The notes beneath the pieces were generated by a model. It did not search any database, was not told the origin of the DNA, and saw only the letters and a program-made list of their open reading frames with translations. From a bacterium (GTDB lineage Bacteria > Bacteroidota > Ignavibacteria > Ignavibacteriales > Ignavibacteriaceae): 64,000 bases of DNA. The stretch spans positions 682,001 through 746,000 of the forward strand of contig JADJWC010000002.1 in NCBI GenBank assembly GCA_016716565.1, read 5' to 3'. The position numbers were made by a program, and so were the translations under genes. Below, piece by piece: positions 1 to 7,364 of this stretch; position 1 is the stretch's first letter, and every line of letters starts with the position of its first letter.

Positions 1-2
1 CA

Positions 3-329
3 ACAAAACTATTTATAGATCAGTACCGAACTCCCATATCATTGGCTGATTCTGCGAAGATTATCACAGAGTTAACAGCAATGGATTTAAAAGGTGATAC
101 TATAAATCTTGGAGGAAGAGATAGAGTTTCGAGATATGAATTGGGGGAAATGCTGTGTTCGGTTGCAGGCTTGGATAAAAATCTTCTTCAAAAAATTACG
201 ATGGATGAAATTCCGAATTTTCCCAAAGTTGAAGATGTTTCTTTAAACACTGAAAAACTTCAGTTACTCGGATTAAAATCAAGAAGCATTGAAGAAAATA
301 TTTCTGAAATTATTCGTGTCAATTCGTGA
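3..329 (+). CDS. Sugar-nucleotide reductase, RmlD-like SDR, C-terminal fragment
   Basis: The open frame runs in from the left edge (first complete codon at base 3) and stops at TGA 327-329, so only the last ~108 residues are visible and the start lies outside the window. The fragment opens with a FIDQYRTPIS segment, then LADSAKIITEL, and continues with an INLGGRDRVSRYELGEML segment. This arrangement is typical of the C-terminal part of dTDP-4-dehydrorhamnose reductase-type short-chain dehydrogenases, where the 'RTP' segment precedes the helix that closes the sugar-binding pocket. The family reduces nucleotide-activated 4-keto sugars for envelope polysaccharides. The NAD-binding GxxGxxG part and the YxxxK catalytic pair are not in the window, so the exact substrate cannot be read. 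It is convergent with the next gene. Confidence 0.7.
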   Translation, partial: TKLFIDQYRTPISLADSAKIITELTAMDLKGDTINLGGRDRVSRYELGEMLCSVAGLDKNLLQKITMDEIPNFPKVEDVSLNTEKLQLLGLKSRSIEENISEIIRVNS

Positions 330-335
330 AACTTG

Positions 336-351
336 CCTGACGGCAGTCAGG
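336..351. repeat. Short perfect palindrome between convergent genes
   Basis: CCTGAC-GGCA-GTCAGG lies in the 29-bp gap between two convergent stops. A related sequence with the same CTGACGG(C/T)AG core forms the hairpin in the rpsB leader at 18988-19009. No T-run follows on either strand, so it may be a member of a dispersed palindrome family rather than a classical terminator. Confidence 0.5.
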
Positions 352-358
352 TTCGTGG

Positions 359-1207
359 CTAATTTTCGGTAGCTCTCAAAACGATCACACCTAAATGTCT
401 TTTGTATTTCATAAGATAATCTGCAAGTGGTTCTTTTGTAATGTGAACTCGAGTGTTTACGGTTGGTGCATGCATCAAATATATTCTTCCATCATCCATT
501 TTTAAAGCAATTCCTACGTGACCGATGTCCAATCCCTCAACTGTGGTTGTTATTGCTATCAAATCCCCATTTTGGATTAAATTTTCTTTAGATTCCAATT
601 CATCTTTTGGTATGAAATAATATTCTCTGCAGCTAATTTCTTTTTCTTGTTTTTGAATAATAGAAATGAACTCCGGATTTTCTTTCAAGTGTTTGTAACT
701 CTCAGGATGAGTTGACATAAAATCAATTTTGAATTTTATCTTCTCACCCCCAATTTCTTCAGTAACATCTTTTACAATTCCCTTCTTCACATTGTCATAT
801 ATCCAATCTGAAAAATAATGCAGACGGGATGGATACTGATCGATCACTCCATCGCGATAACGGATTAATTGAAGTTCACTCACATAATCTTCGAAAGACG
901 TTTTACCTTCTTTTACACACCGTGCGAGAACAAGTGCGTTTTCCAGAAAAGTTGTACAGTCAAGTCCGGTAAGATTTATTACAAGCTGTTCGTCACCATC
1001 TTTTTCCAAACCGTGAGCAAGATAATCTGTTCCAATAAAACTTTTTCCAATTTCAACGATTATATCTGCGATTGGTTTTTCAGCAAGATTCTTTTCAACA
1101 GCTAACTCAAACTTTGAATTGCAAACTTCAACATCCTGTTCAGAAAATATTTGTGCTTGCAGATTAAAGAAAGTGAATATAAGGAATGCAAAAGTGAGGC
1201 GAATCAA
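359..1207 (-). CDS. DUF1460 (amidase-like) exported protein
   Basis: This 282-aa protein begins with a hydrophobic signal peptide (residues 1-19, ending LQAQ), so it is exported. It matches my recollection of the DUF1460 family (N-acetylmuramoyl-L-alanine amidase-like, with an NlpC/P60-like papain fold): the segment LTGLDCTTFLENALVLAR carries the probable catalytic Cys (C84), and DIGHVGIALK near the C-terminus supplies the probable His. Family members are thought to cleave cell-wall or peptide amide bonds; the substrate here is not known. The start is TTG at 1207; no in-frame ATG precedes the signal peptide and no clear Shine-Dalgarno sequence is visible. It lies downstream of dnaB in the same direction with a 32-bp AT-rich gap. 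Confidence 0.75.
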   Translation of the reverse strand: MIRLTFAFLIFTFFNLQAQIFSEQDVEVCNSKFELAVEKNLAEKPIADIIVEIGKSFIGTDYLAHGLEKDGDEQLVINLTGLDCTTFLENALVLARCVKEGKTSFEDYVSELQLIRYRDGVIDQYPSRLHYFSDWIYDNVKKGIVKDVTEEIGGEKIKFKIDFMSTHPESYKHLKENPEFISIIQKQEKEISCREYYFIPKDELESKENLIQNGDLIAITTTVEGLDIGHVGIALKMDDGRIYLMHAPTVNTRVHITKEPLADYLMKYKRHLGVIVLRATEN

Positions 1208-1239
1208 TTTTTAATTTTTAATTGTTAATTTTTAATTGA

Positions 1240-2676
1240 TTAAATAATATCTTCATCAACCGGCATTGAAGTGAATTCTTCAAGCTGACGTGCGTGTGCA
1301 AGATTTTCAAACCGTGCATACTCTTTCACAAATGCAAGCTTCACTGTTCCTGTCGGACCATTTCTCTGCTTACCAACGATAACTTCTGCAACACCTTCAA
1401 GCGACTCACCATTTTCATCTTTTTCTATTCCGTAATATTCAGGTCGGTTGAGAAACATAACAACGTCAGCATCCTGTTCAATTGAGCCTGACTCTCTTAA
1501 ATCAGAAAGCTGCGGACGTTTATCCGATCGTGCTTCAACTGCTCGGTTTAACTGTGCAAGTGCCATCACAGGAATATTCAGCTCTTTCGCAAGTGATTTT
1601 AATGAACGGGAGATGTGTGAGATTTCTCTTTCTCTTGATTCAGCACTTGCTGGTCCGGTCATTAGCTGAAGATAGTCAATAATAATAAGTCCGATTCCTT
1701 TCTCAGCTTTTAATCTTCTGGCTTTCGCTCTTATTTCAAGAACAGTTGAGGCAGGTGTATCGTCAACATAAATTGGTGCATCGGTTAATTTATGAACTGT
1801 TTTGCTAAGCTTCGGCCCTTCTGAGTGCGGTAGTTTTCCTGTTCTTACAAGATGAGCATTTATTCTCGCTTCAGCACAAATCATTCTGATTATAAGCTGC
1901 ATTGTTGCCATTTCAAGACTAAAAATTCCAACCGGAACTTTGTGATCAATCGCAGCATTACGAGCAATTGATAAAGCCAGTGCTGTTTTACCAATTGAAG
2001 GACGAGCCGCAAGAATTACCAGATCAGATTTCTGAAGTCCGCCGAGAATTTCATCAAGCTCATAAAATCCTGTTGGTACGGAAAATTTTTGCTGAGTTGA
2101 TGAGTGAATTCTTTCAATATACTCCATTGCGTCTCTAACTGCTCTGTCCATTCCCTGGTAAGATTTTGAAAGATGACTTTCTGTTATTTCAAATATTCTT
2201 CGCTCGGCGTCATCGAGAATATCAAACGCATCTGCTGAACCTTCGTACGCATTCTTTGCTATTTCGTGAGCACTTGTTATCAATCCTCTCAATATTTGTT
2301 TTTCAAGAATTATCTTTGCATGGTATTCAATGTTAGCTGCGGAAGGAATGTTCTGCGAAAGCTTGCTGAGATAAACTGCACCGCCTGCTTCTTCGAGCTC
2401 GCCGCGCTTCTTTAATTCTTCGTAGAGAGTAACCGTATCAATCGGTTCATCGGAATCGAACAGTGATTGCATCGCCTCGAAAATTATCCGATGAGATTTT
2501 ACATAAAAACTTTCCGGCGAGAGCATCTCCAGTGCTTTCGGCACTGCTTCTTTCTCAATCATCATTGCACCGAGAACGGATGCTTCTATCTCAGGTGCTG
2601 ACGGCGGTTTTATATCGGAAGCATTTGAATTATCAAACCCGTTTCCGTTGCTATTTGCTTTTCTTGTTTTTGCCAT
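1240..2676 (-). CDS. dnaB: Replicative DNA helicase DnaB
   Basis: This 478-aa protein has the full DnaB architecture. An Asn/Ser-rich N-terminal tail (1-25) precedes the helical N-domain (PSAPEIEASVLGAMM onward), followed by a linker and the RecA-like ATPase domain, with Walker A ARPSIGKTA at 224-232 and Walker B LIIIDYLQLM about 100 residues later. The C-terminal LRESGSIEQDADVVMFLNRP segment is the arginine-finger and DNA-loop region. It unwinds DNA at the replication fork as a hexamer. Length is normal and no intein is present. It starts at ATG 2674-2676; a GC-rich hairpin with a T-run on the coding strand sits only ~15 bases upstream, so the leader may be regulated or the hairpin may terminate transcription from upstream. 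Confidence 0.97.
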   Translation of the reverse strand: MAKTRKANSNGNGFDNSNASDIKPPSAPEIEASVLGAMMIEKEAVPKALEMLSPESFYVKSHRIIFEAMQSLFDSDEPIDTVTLYEELKKRGELEEAGGAVYLSKLSQNIPSAANIEYHAKIILEKQILRGLITSAHEIAKNAYEGSADAFDILDDAERRIFEITESHLSKSYQGMDRAVRDAMEYIERIHSSTQQKFSVPTGFYELDEILGGLQKSDLVILAARPSIGKTALALSIARNAAIDHKVPVGIFSLEMATMQLIIRMICAEARINAHLVRTGKLPHSEGPKLSKTVHKLTDAPIYVDDTPASTVLEIRAKARRLKAEKGIGLIIIDYLQLMTGPASAESREREISHISRSLKSLAKELNIPVMALAQLNRAVEARSDKRPQLSDLRESGSIEQDADVVMFLNRPEYYGIEKDENGESLEGVAEVIVGKQRNGPTGTVKLAFVKEYARFENLAHARQLEEFTSMPVDEDII

Positions 2677-2691
2677 TGATGAGGAAAAAAG

Positions 2692-2709
2692 ATCCGGCAG
2701 TTGCCGGAT
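2692..2709 (-). terminator. Hairpin with T-run directly before dnaB
   Basis: ATCCGGCA-GT-TGCCGGAT has perfect 8-bp arms. Read on the minus strand it is followed by CTTTTTTCC and then the dnaB ATG about 15 bases later. It has the form of an intrinsic terminator that would stop transcription arriving from the island to the right, or an attenuator in the dnaB leader. Confidence 0.55.
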
Positions 2710-2819
2710 TAAGATTTTAAGTTCTTTTTAATTACACTCGGAAATTCGTAAATGTTTTTCTAAGAAGCAATTGAAAGAAAAATTATTTGCGTTTTTATTC
2801 TAAATAATTATAATCCGGA

Positions 2820-2860
2820 TGCGAACTCGCAGTCAGCTCGTCCATAGAACTCCTTTGGAG
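2820..2860. repeat. Cluster of short palindromes downstream of the 2882-3364 gene
   Basis: TGCGAACTCGCA (2820-2831) and CTCCTTTGGAG (2850-2860) are two small inverted repeats just past the stop of the lipoprotein gene. The block reads as non-coding and resembles a dispersed intergenic repeat or terminator, but no second copy is visible in the window. Confidence 0.3.
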
Positions 2861-2881
2861 AAGCATAGGTTAGTTGAATTA

Positions 2882-3364
2882 TTAATTTGTGATTACAAAC
2901 TCTACGGGACTAGTTTCTTTTATTTTAACATTATCGAAGAAACAATAATTTTTAACAAAAGCTTTATAATTCCCTGCCGGTAAAATTAATTTTGGATCTC
3001 TTGCTGATGAGTTCGGCGCTATCCAATAATCTCTAAATATTCCACCGTTTTTTACTTCATCACCCAGAATAACTTGGGGAAATGATAATCCATCAACAGA
3101 TGTTGCAATAATGGAATCATTCTGATGAATTTCAAAAAAGACTGGTATTCCGGTATAATGATAAGATAAATCTCTACCACTTAGATTCACTAACGAGAAT
3201 CTCATCTCGAAATCATCACCACTTTTGAAGGTTGTTTTTTCAACACCATTACTGTCATAAAGCTTAAATTGTGTATTGACACCATTAATCCCAACGCTTG
3301 AATTATCTTCATTGCAAGCAATTAAGAAAATCCCAGCAAACAAAAGGAAATAAATTATTTTCAT
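2882..3364 (-). CDS. Predicted lipoprotein with BsuPI-like beta-sandwich (cassette gene)
   Basis: The 160-aa product starts MKIIYFLLFAGIFLIAC: a lipoprotein signal peptide with lipobox LIAC and acylated C17. The rest (FKSGDDFEMRFSLVNLSGRDL and HQNDSIIATS) resembles the immunoglobulin-like BsuPI/intracellular protease inhibitor fold, but this is a weak match by eye. The start ATG (3364) follows AAAGGAG at good distance. Read on the minus strand, the gene begins about 25 bases after an attC-like GTTAGCT core (3390-3396), so it sits where the first ORF of an integron cassette would sit. Function unknown; probably anchored in the periplasm or outer membrane. Confidence 0.7.
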   Translation of the reverse strand: MKIIYFLLFAGIFLIACNEDNSSVGINGVNTQFKLYDSNGVEKTTFKSGDDFEMRFSLVNLSGRDLSYHYTGIPVFFEIHQNDSIIATSVDGLSFPQVILGDEVKNGGIFRDYWIAPNSSARDPKLILPAGNYKAFVKNYCFFDNVKIKETSPVEFVITN

Positions 3365-3389
3365 TTTATACTCCTTTAATTTTTTATCC

Positions 3390-3614
3390 AGCTAACGACG
3401 TTGCGCCTAACCCGCCGCCCATAACAAGGAAGCCGAGTAAAACACAACTGATAAATATTTAGCCGTAGGTGCTTATCTTGCGTCAGCAAAGCACCGAAGG
3501 CAAGTTAATTAATTAGAACGAACACTTAGAACAAAATGCCGAACAAAAACTAAACGCCAAAAATTATAAAATCGCCGAACTAAAATGGCGGTCGGGTTGA
3601 GGCGCTGGTTAGGC
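3390..3614 (-). repeat. attC-like recombination site 1
   Basis: Read on the minus strand the element starts with GCCTAAC (3614-3608) and ends with GTTAGCT (3396-3390), the positions of the R'' and R' core boxes. The inner arms GCGCCTCAACCCGACCGCC (3605-3587) and GGCGGCGGGTTAGGCGC (3419-3403) pair with a few unpaired extra bases, as in attC L''/L' boxes. It lies exactly between two cassette-like genes. At 225 bp it is longer than most attC sites, and the last core (GTTAGCT) departs from the GTTRRRY consensus. Confidence 0.55.
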
Positions 3615-3636
3615 ATAATATAATTTTAATTTGATA

Positions 3637-4164
3637 TTACTTTTTAGTTTTTTCTATCATCCAATTTGGAATATCATTACAAATAGGAGATAAAAAGATA
3701 GTTCCTTCTTCGTAAGTATCAGAGTTTGACATCACATAAAATCTTGAATCATTCTTTGAGTAAATTAAAATTTCACTTGTTGAATCATAGTTACAAGGTT
3801 CAAATTCAATTGCTGGCTTATGATATGTTGTTTGCAAATTTACAATCTTAACTGGTCTGCCATTTTTAATAAAATAGATTCTACTTTGCTCAGTAGATAT
3901 TGGTTTGCATTCAAAACCTAGTTTGTTTGTAATTATATTACTAGGCAATCCAATACTTTCATCTCCTTGAGCTACAGCCATAGAATCCCAATCAAAATTT
4001 GTCAGCTTTTCGAAAGATAATTCTTGAATATTCCTACTTTTTTGAAAATCATAGAAACATTGTTCAAGTTGTGAATAGAAATTGTTTTTAATCTCATATC
4101 CAGAATCACAACTAATCAATAGAATACTTAAAAATAAAAGTAGAATTGATTTGAATAATTTCAT
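3637..4164 (-). CDS. Predicted lipoprotein of unknown function (cassette gene)
   Basis: The 175-aa product begins MKLFKSILLLFLSILLISC, a lipoprotein signal with lipobox LISC and acylated C19. The rest shows no family I recognise: a soluble domain with several Cys (C37, C101, C123, C162 approximately) and Tyr-rich strands. The ATG at 4164 is about 16 bases from a GTTAGGC core (4185-4179, minus strand), and the stop is 23 bases before the next attC-like core at 3614. One ORF, tightly bounded by two recombination-site-like inverted repeats, is the layout of an integron gene cassette. The coding strand is markedly A/T-rich even for this genome. Confidence 0.65.
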   Translation of the reverse strand: MKLFKSILLLFLSILLISCDSGYEIKNNFYSQLEQCFYDFQKSRNIQELSFEKLTNFDWDSMAVAQGDESIGLPSNIITNKLGFECKPISTEQSRIYFIKNGRPVKIVNLQTTYHKPAIEFEPCNYDSTSEILIYSKNDSRFYVMSNSDTYEEGTIFLSPICNDIPNWMIEKTKK

Positions 4165-4178
4165 TGAATTTTACTTAT

Positions 4179-4344
4179 GCCTAACAGCGTTGCAACTAAC
4201 AAGCAGCTGCAAAGTTTTTATTGTTAATATTTTGTTTAACTGACAATGTTATTTATTTATTAAAAACTTTTCCTTACTGAACCAACTCAAACTGCATATA
4301 CCAAGACCTGTATGAAGCCGTCTTTGTTGAGTTGCTTGTTAGGC
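4179..4344 (-). repeat. attC-like recombination site 2
   Basis: On the minus strand this 166-bp element starts GCCTAAC (4344-4338) and ends GTTAGGC (4185-4179); both fit the attC core consensus (RYYYAAC ... GTTRRRY). The adjoining arms 4342-4322 and 4214-4196 share CTAACAAGCA and CAAAG and pair with one or two bulged bases. It fills almost the whole gap between the genes at 3637-4164 and 4346-5146. Confidence 0.65.
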
Positions 4345-4345
4345 A

Positions 4346-5146
4346 TTAATTTTCCACAAATTGAGTGGTTACTTGTTCTCCAATTTTTAAACTATTGTAA
4401 ATATTCATAAAATCCTCCCAATCACTATCTTCTATTGATTCATGAGTAACGTTCCGCTGATAAAACATTACATCTTGCAAAATAGATGTTGAATCATTCA
4501 TTTCTATAATCTCATAAAATAGACCGTGCGCTTTATCAAAGAATTCACAACCTAAAAACAGATTATCATTTTGACCTTTATTTATTTTAAATGATACCGT
4601 TTCAGGAAATTTTTCCACAACCACAGCAACAATGGGTTCCTCGAAAATCATATGTTTATATTCTTCAGGCATAATGGGTATTCCTGTGGGTTCTTCATTT
4701 GAATCATTGTGGCTAACTAAGAATGGTCGAGTGGTATTAAATTCATGATTACTCTTGATATTAGCAAGGCCCGAATTAATATAATTACAGAATAGATGAA
4801 TAATTTTTCCCTCAATTAGATATTCCCTATCACCCCAAGGTATTTTATAATATTCTTTTGGGAAGATTTTTTTTGTGCTCGCTAAAAATGGCAAATTATT
4901 GAAGACATATTTGTCATTGAACTTTGATATATAACCAAATTGGGTATGATCATAACCTATATCAGTAATTAAATTATACTCGAATACAATACCACAATAA
5001 ACACTGTAGTTTTCACCAGAAAATCCAGAACTACTTGAATACACTGTACTAAAAAAACGCCCGATGACAAATAATATCATCACCAAAAAGATGATTGTAG
5101 AAATGAGAATAATTGAAACCTTTTTTAATATTTTATACAATTTCAA
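4346..5146 (-). CDS. Membrane-anchored protein of unknown function (cassette gene)
   Basis: The 266-aa product has a short basic N-terminus (KLYKILKK) and one hydrophobic segment at about residues 10-32, then a soluble extracytoplasmic region with no domain I can name. The start is TTG at 5146. It is supported by its position: the codons TTG-AAA-TTG-TAT line up with ATG-AAA-TTA-TTC of the neighbouring cassette gene, both a few bases after a GTTAGGC core. The stop overlaps the beginning of attC-like site 2. No ribosome binding site is visible. Function and partners are unknown. Confidence 0.6.
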   Translation of the reverse strand: MKLYKILKKVSIILISTIIFLVMILFVIGRFFSTVYSSSSGFSGENYSVYCGIVFEYNLITDIGYDHTQFGYISKFNDKYVFNNLPFLASTKKIFPKEYYKIPWGDREYLIEGKIIHLFCNYINSGLANIKSNHEFNTTRPFLVSHNDSNEEPTGIPIMPEEYKHMIFEEPIVAVVVEKFPETVSFKINKGQNDNLFLGCEFFDKAHGLFYEIIEMNDSTSILQDVMFYQRNVTHESIEDSDWEDFMNIYNSLKIGEQVTTQFVEN

Positions 5147-5152
5147 TTTAAT

Positions 5153-5305
5153 GCCTAACTATTACTTATACTGCCAAATTTCCGCATAACACTCTGGCAG
5201 CAAGAAGGTTATATTCCAATTAAAACTTTTATTATTTGTTATTTTCAAAACTTCTTGCGGCATATCATTCCTGATATTAAAAAGTGTTATCCAGCATTCT
5301 TTTTT
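5153..5305 (-). repeat. Degenerate third attC-like site
   Basis: GCCTAAC at 5153-5159 gives a minus-strand GTTAGGC core just before the 4346-5146 gene. Further right, CATAACACT and GCAAGAAG (about 5188-5216) pair with CTTCTTGC and AGTGTTAT (about 5260-5291), forming a stem with a long loop. It resembles a worn attC site whose upstream cassette gene is missing. The outer core is not well conserved, so the exact ends are uncertain. Confidence 0.35.
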
Positions 5306-5448
5306 AAATCTCTCATCCCGTCATTCCATGTTTATCGGTTAACATTTTCCCCTCTGGATTTGCTGTATGTCGGGGTAAGCAAATAAAGACGATTCAAACT
5401 TATTCAGGTTTCATTTTAATTTCAACTAAACCCTTCAAATTCTTCAAA

Positions 5449-5937
5449 TTTCTTATCCAACTTTGGAAATGCCACTCTGACCGATTAAAGTCCTATTTCC
5501 AGTTTTGGAAATGCCATCCTAAAGCTTCAGAGCCCTATTTCCAACTTTGGAAATGCAACTCTAACCGACTAAAGCCCTATTTCCAGTTTTGGAAATGCCA
5601 TCCTAAAGCTTTAGATCCCTATTTCCAATTTTAGAAATACCACCATAATCGACTAAAGTCCTATTTCCGGTTTTGGAAATGCCATTCTAAAGCTTCAGAG
5701 CCCTATTCGCAAATTTCGGAATGCCATTCTAAACGTTCAGAGTCCTATTCGGAAAATTACGAAAGGCATCCTAAAAGCTCAAAGTCCCATTCGGAAAATT
5801 CAGAATGCCACTTTTAAGCTTAAAACACGTATTCGTAAAATCCAGAATGCTATTCTAACTGTTCAGAGCCCCTTTCGTAAAGTTCCGAAAGCCACTCTGA
5901 AACTTTAGACCCCTATTCGTAAATCTTCGAAAATGAA
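5449..5937. repeat. 42-bp tandem repeat, about 11.5 copies
   Basis: Units start at 5491, 5533, 5575, 5617, 5659, 5701, 5743, 5785, 5827, 5869 and 5911, exactly 42 bp apart; a slightly short unit precedes them at about 5450. Each begins near CCTATT and holds an inverted repeat. In the left units it reads TTTCCA-n4-TGGAAA; in several right units the arms become TTCG...CGAA (5743, 5869, 5911 units). The first five units alternate between two sequence variants (A: GCCATCCTAAAGCTTCAGAG-like; B: GCAACTCTAACCGACTAAAG-like), giving an 84-bp higher-order period. There are no unique spacers between units, so this is not a CRISPR array. Confidence 0.9.
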
Positions 5938-6237
5938 TTACTGAGCTTCTATTCGTTCAACAATTATTTCATCGCCAAGGCAGGCGTTGGGGTCTTCGTG
6001 CCAGTCGAGTTTTACCTGAATCGGGAAGTTTGGATTGTGGAGTTTTAGATTGCTGCCTGGCGGAACAGTGTCGAATCTGTAAGTGCTGTCAGCTATTTCA
6101 ATAAAGTAACCACCGCAGCAGCTGCATTCGCGGTTATCAATTCCGGTTATTATTCCTTCGCTTTCATACTCGTGATCCTGCACCGAGCAGCTCAAAAATC
6201 CGATGAGCAGGATGATGATATAAAATATTTTTTTCAT
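5938..6237 (-). CDS. Small Cys-rich lipoprotein
   Basis: About 99 aa from ATG 6237, which follows an AAGGAGGA ribosome binding site; a longer frame to 6276 lacks such a site. The N-terminus MKKIFYIIILLIGFLSC is a lipoprotein signal with acylated C17. The mature part carries ECSCCGGYFIEIADSTYRF, a Cys-x-Cys-Cys-Gly-Gly block I recall from small Bacteroidota lipoproteins of unknown function, and one more Cys near the end (NACLGDE). The clustered Cys suggest metal binding or disulfides. Its stop abuts the 42-bp repeat array, which could form part of its 3' untranslated region. Confidence 0.7.
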   Translation of the reverse strand: MKKIFYIIILLIGFLSCSVQDHEYESEGIITGIDNRECSCCGGYFIEIADSTYRFDTVPPGSNLKLHNPNFPIQVKLDWHEDPNACLGDEIIVERIEAQ

Positions 6238-6401
6238 CGTAGATCCTCCTTGATTCATTTCTTTACCTGACTGCATTTAATATCTCATTGCTAAAATATT
6301 TTTATTGCGGAGTGAATCAAGTTAATTAATCTACCCTTACAGAAATTTGATTATCCACAAACGGATAAAACCGAAAATTCGATCTATGAAACATTAATTT
6401 T

Positions 6402-6480
6402 GTAGGGGCGTATAGCATACGCCCTGATTCATTATCACCATTTGAATTCAAATCCTGGGGCGAATTCAATTCGCCCCTAC
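6402..6480. repeat. REP-like element, intergenic copy (two hairpins)
   Basis: The element opens with GTAGGGGCGTAT-AGC-ATACGCC (6402-6423) and closes with GGGGCGAATT-CAATTCGCCCC ending CTAC (to 6480), so it begins GTAGGGG and ends CCCCTAC. A near-identical element lies inside the RAYT transposase gene at 7998-8094; the intergenic copy lacks about 18 bp in the middle. The paired-hairpin form and the nearby RAYT gene are typical of REP/BIME elements. Confidence 0.8.
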
Positions 6481-6490
6481 GATGGATTTA

Positions 6491-6967
6491 TTAAAGCAAT
6501 TCTTTTTTCTTCTCTTCCTGATCTTTCCTTTCTTCGATTAGCTGCTGATTCCAGTTGTATTCTCTTATCCATTCATCAACAGAGAATTTTATTATAAAAC
6601 TGTAGAAGTAAAATGGTACCATATAATAGACGGGCATCCAGATCATAAATTCAAGACCGTCCTGAAAAATTATAAAAAATAAAATGACGGGAATGATAAC
6701 TATTATGAAATACGAAGCCAGCCATCCATATCGCTTTTCTCTATATAGAACATAAACAATAAATGGTGTGACCAAAACAGGAGGACTTATGGCGACCAAA
6801 ATTAGTATAACGAATACCGGGTTAGAAATTTTAAGAAAAGTAAGAACGTGTTGACCCAAAAAGAATATTCCCGCTGCTGCCGGCGGCAGTGTATAATTAA
6901 TCACCAGCAATTTTCTTAACCGCTGAACAGCATCGATATCCCTTATTATTGGTGATCCACTTATCAT
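6491..6967 (-). CDS. Four-helix integral membrane protein, unknown function
   Basis: The 158-aa product has about four hydrophobic segments (roughly residues 22-45, 50-75, 82-102 and 108-125) and a highly charged cytoplasmic-looking tail (IEERKDQEEKKKELL). No family is recognised. The start at 6967 (ATG) is the only one upstream of the first helix; the gap to the DUF190 gene is 42 bp, so it may be co-transcribed with crcB-DUF190. The REP-like element follows 10 bases after its stop. Confidence 0.6.
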   Translation of the reverse strand: MISGSPIIRDIDAVQRLRKLLVINYTLPPAAAGIFFLGQHVLTFLKISNPVFVILILVAISPPVLVTPFIVYVLYREKRYGWLASYFIIVIIPVILFFIIFQDGLEFMIWMPVYYMVPFYFYSFIIKFSVDEWIREYNWNQQLIEERKDQEEKKKELL

Positions 6968-7009
6968 CTGTCTTAGTTGATAAAAAAGTCCTGAATCAAA
7001 ATTTCTCGC

Positions 7010-7363
7010 TTACTTTTTACCGGCGATCTTGTACTGAATAATACTTGCTTTCTCCATCGTGATCATCCCGCCGAAGTTTGCTTCTTCAAAAATACCGTTC
7101 AATACCGGAATGAATTCTTCAATCTTTTTTTCTTCATCAACAATTTCGATTACCAATGGTAAATCTTCGGAGAGTCTCAGCACTTTGGTAGTATGTATTC
7201 TGCTGGAAGCACCAAATCCCATAATTCCTTTTGTTACAGTTGCACCTGCTAATCCTGCTTTGCGTGCGTCGAGGACAATCTTTTCATAAACCGGAACGTG
7301 ATTTATTTTATCGGATTCACCAACGAATATTCGTAATAATTTTGCTTCACCTTCGATATGCAT
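7010..7363 (-). CDS. DUF190 protein, partner of CrcB
   Basis: About 117 aa starting MHIEGEAKLLRIFVGESD at ATG 7363, which follows a GGAGGG ribosome binding site; a longer frame to 7414 would overlap crcB and lacks support. The pattern (LLRIFVGESD...GLAGATVTKGIMGFG..SRIHT..VLRLSEDLPLVIEIVDE) is that of DUF190, a PII-like ferredoxin-fold family repeatedly found next to crcB. Its role is not established; PII-like folds often bind small ligands and regulate a neighbouring transporter. It begins one base after the crcB stop, so translation is probably coupled. Confidence 0.85.
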   Translation of the reverse strand: MHIEGEAKLLRIFVGESDKINHVPVYEKIVLDARKAGLAGATVTKGIMGFGASSRIHTTKVLRLSEDLPLVIEIVDEEKKIEEFIPVLNGIFEEANFGGMITMEKASIIQYKIAGKK

Positions 7364-7364
7364 T

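Noticed and set aside
869..1105. Frame opposite to the DUF1460 gene
   Set aside because: It is the shadow of a well-supported gene with clear family motifs on the minus strand.
5449..5937. CRISPR array
   Set aside because: Units follow each other without unique spacers, the period is fixed at 42 bp, and no cas genes are near.
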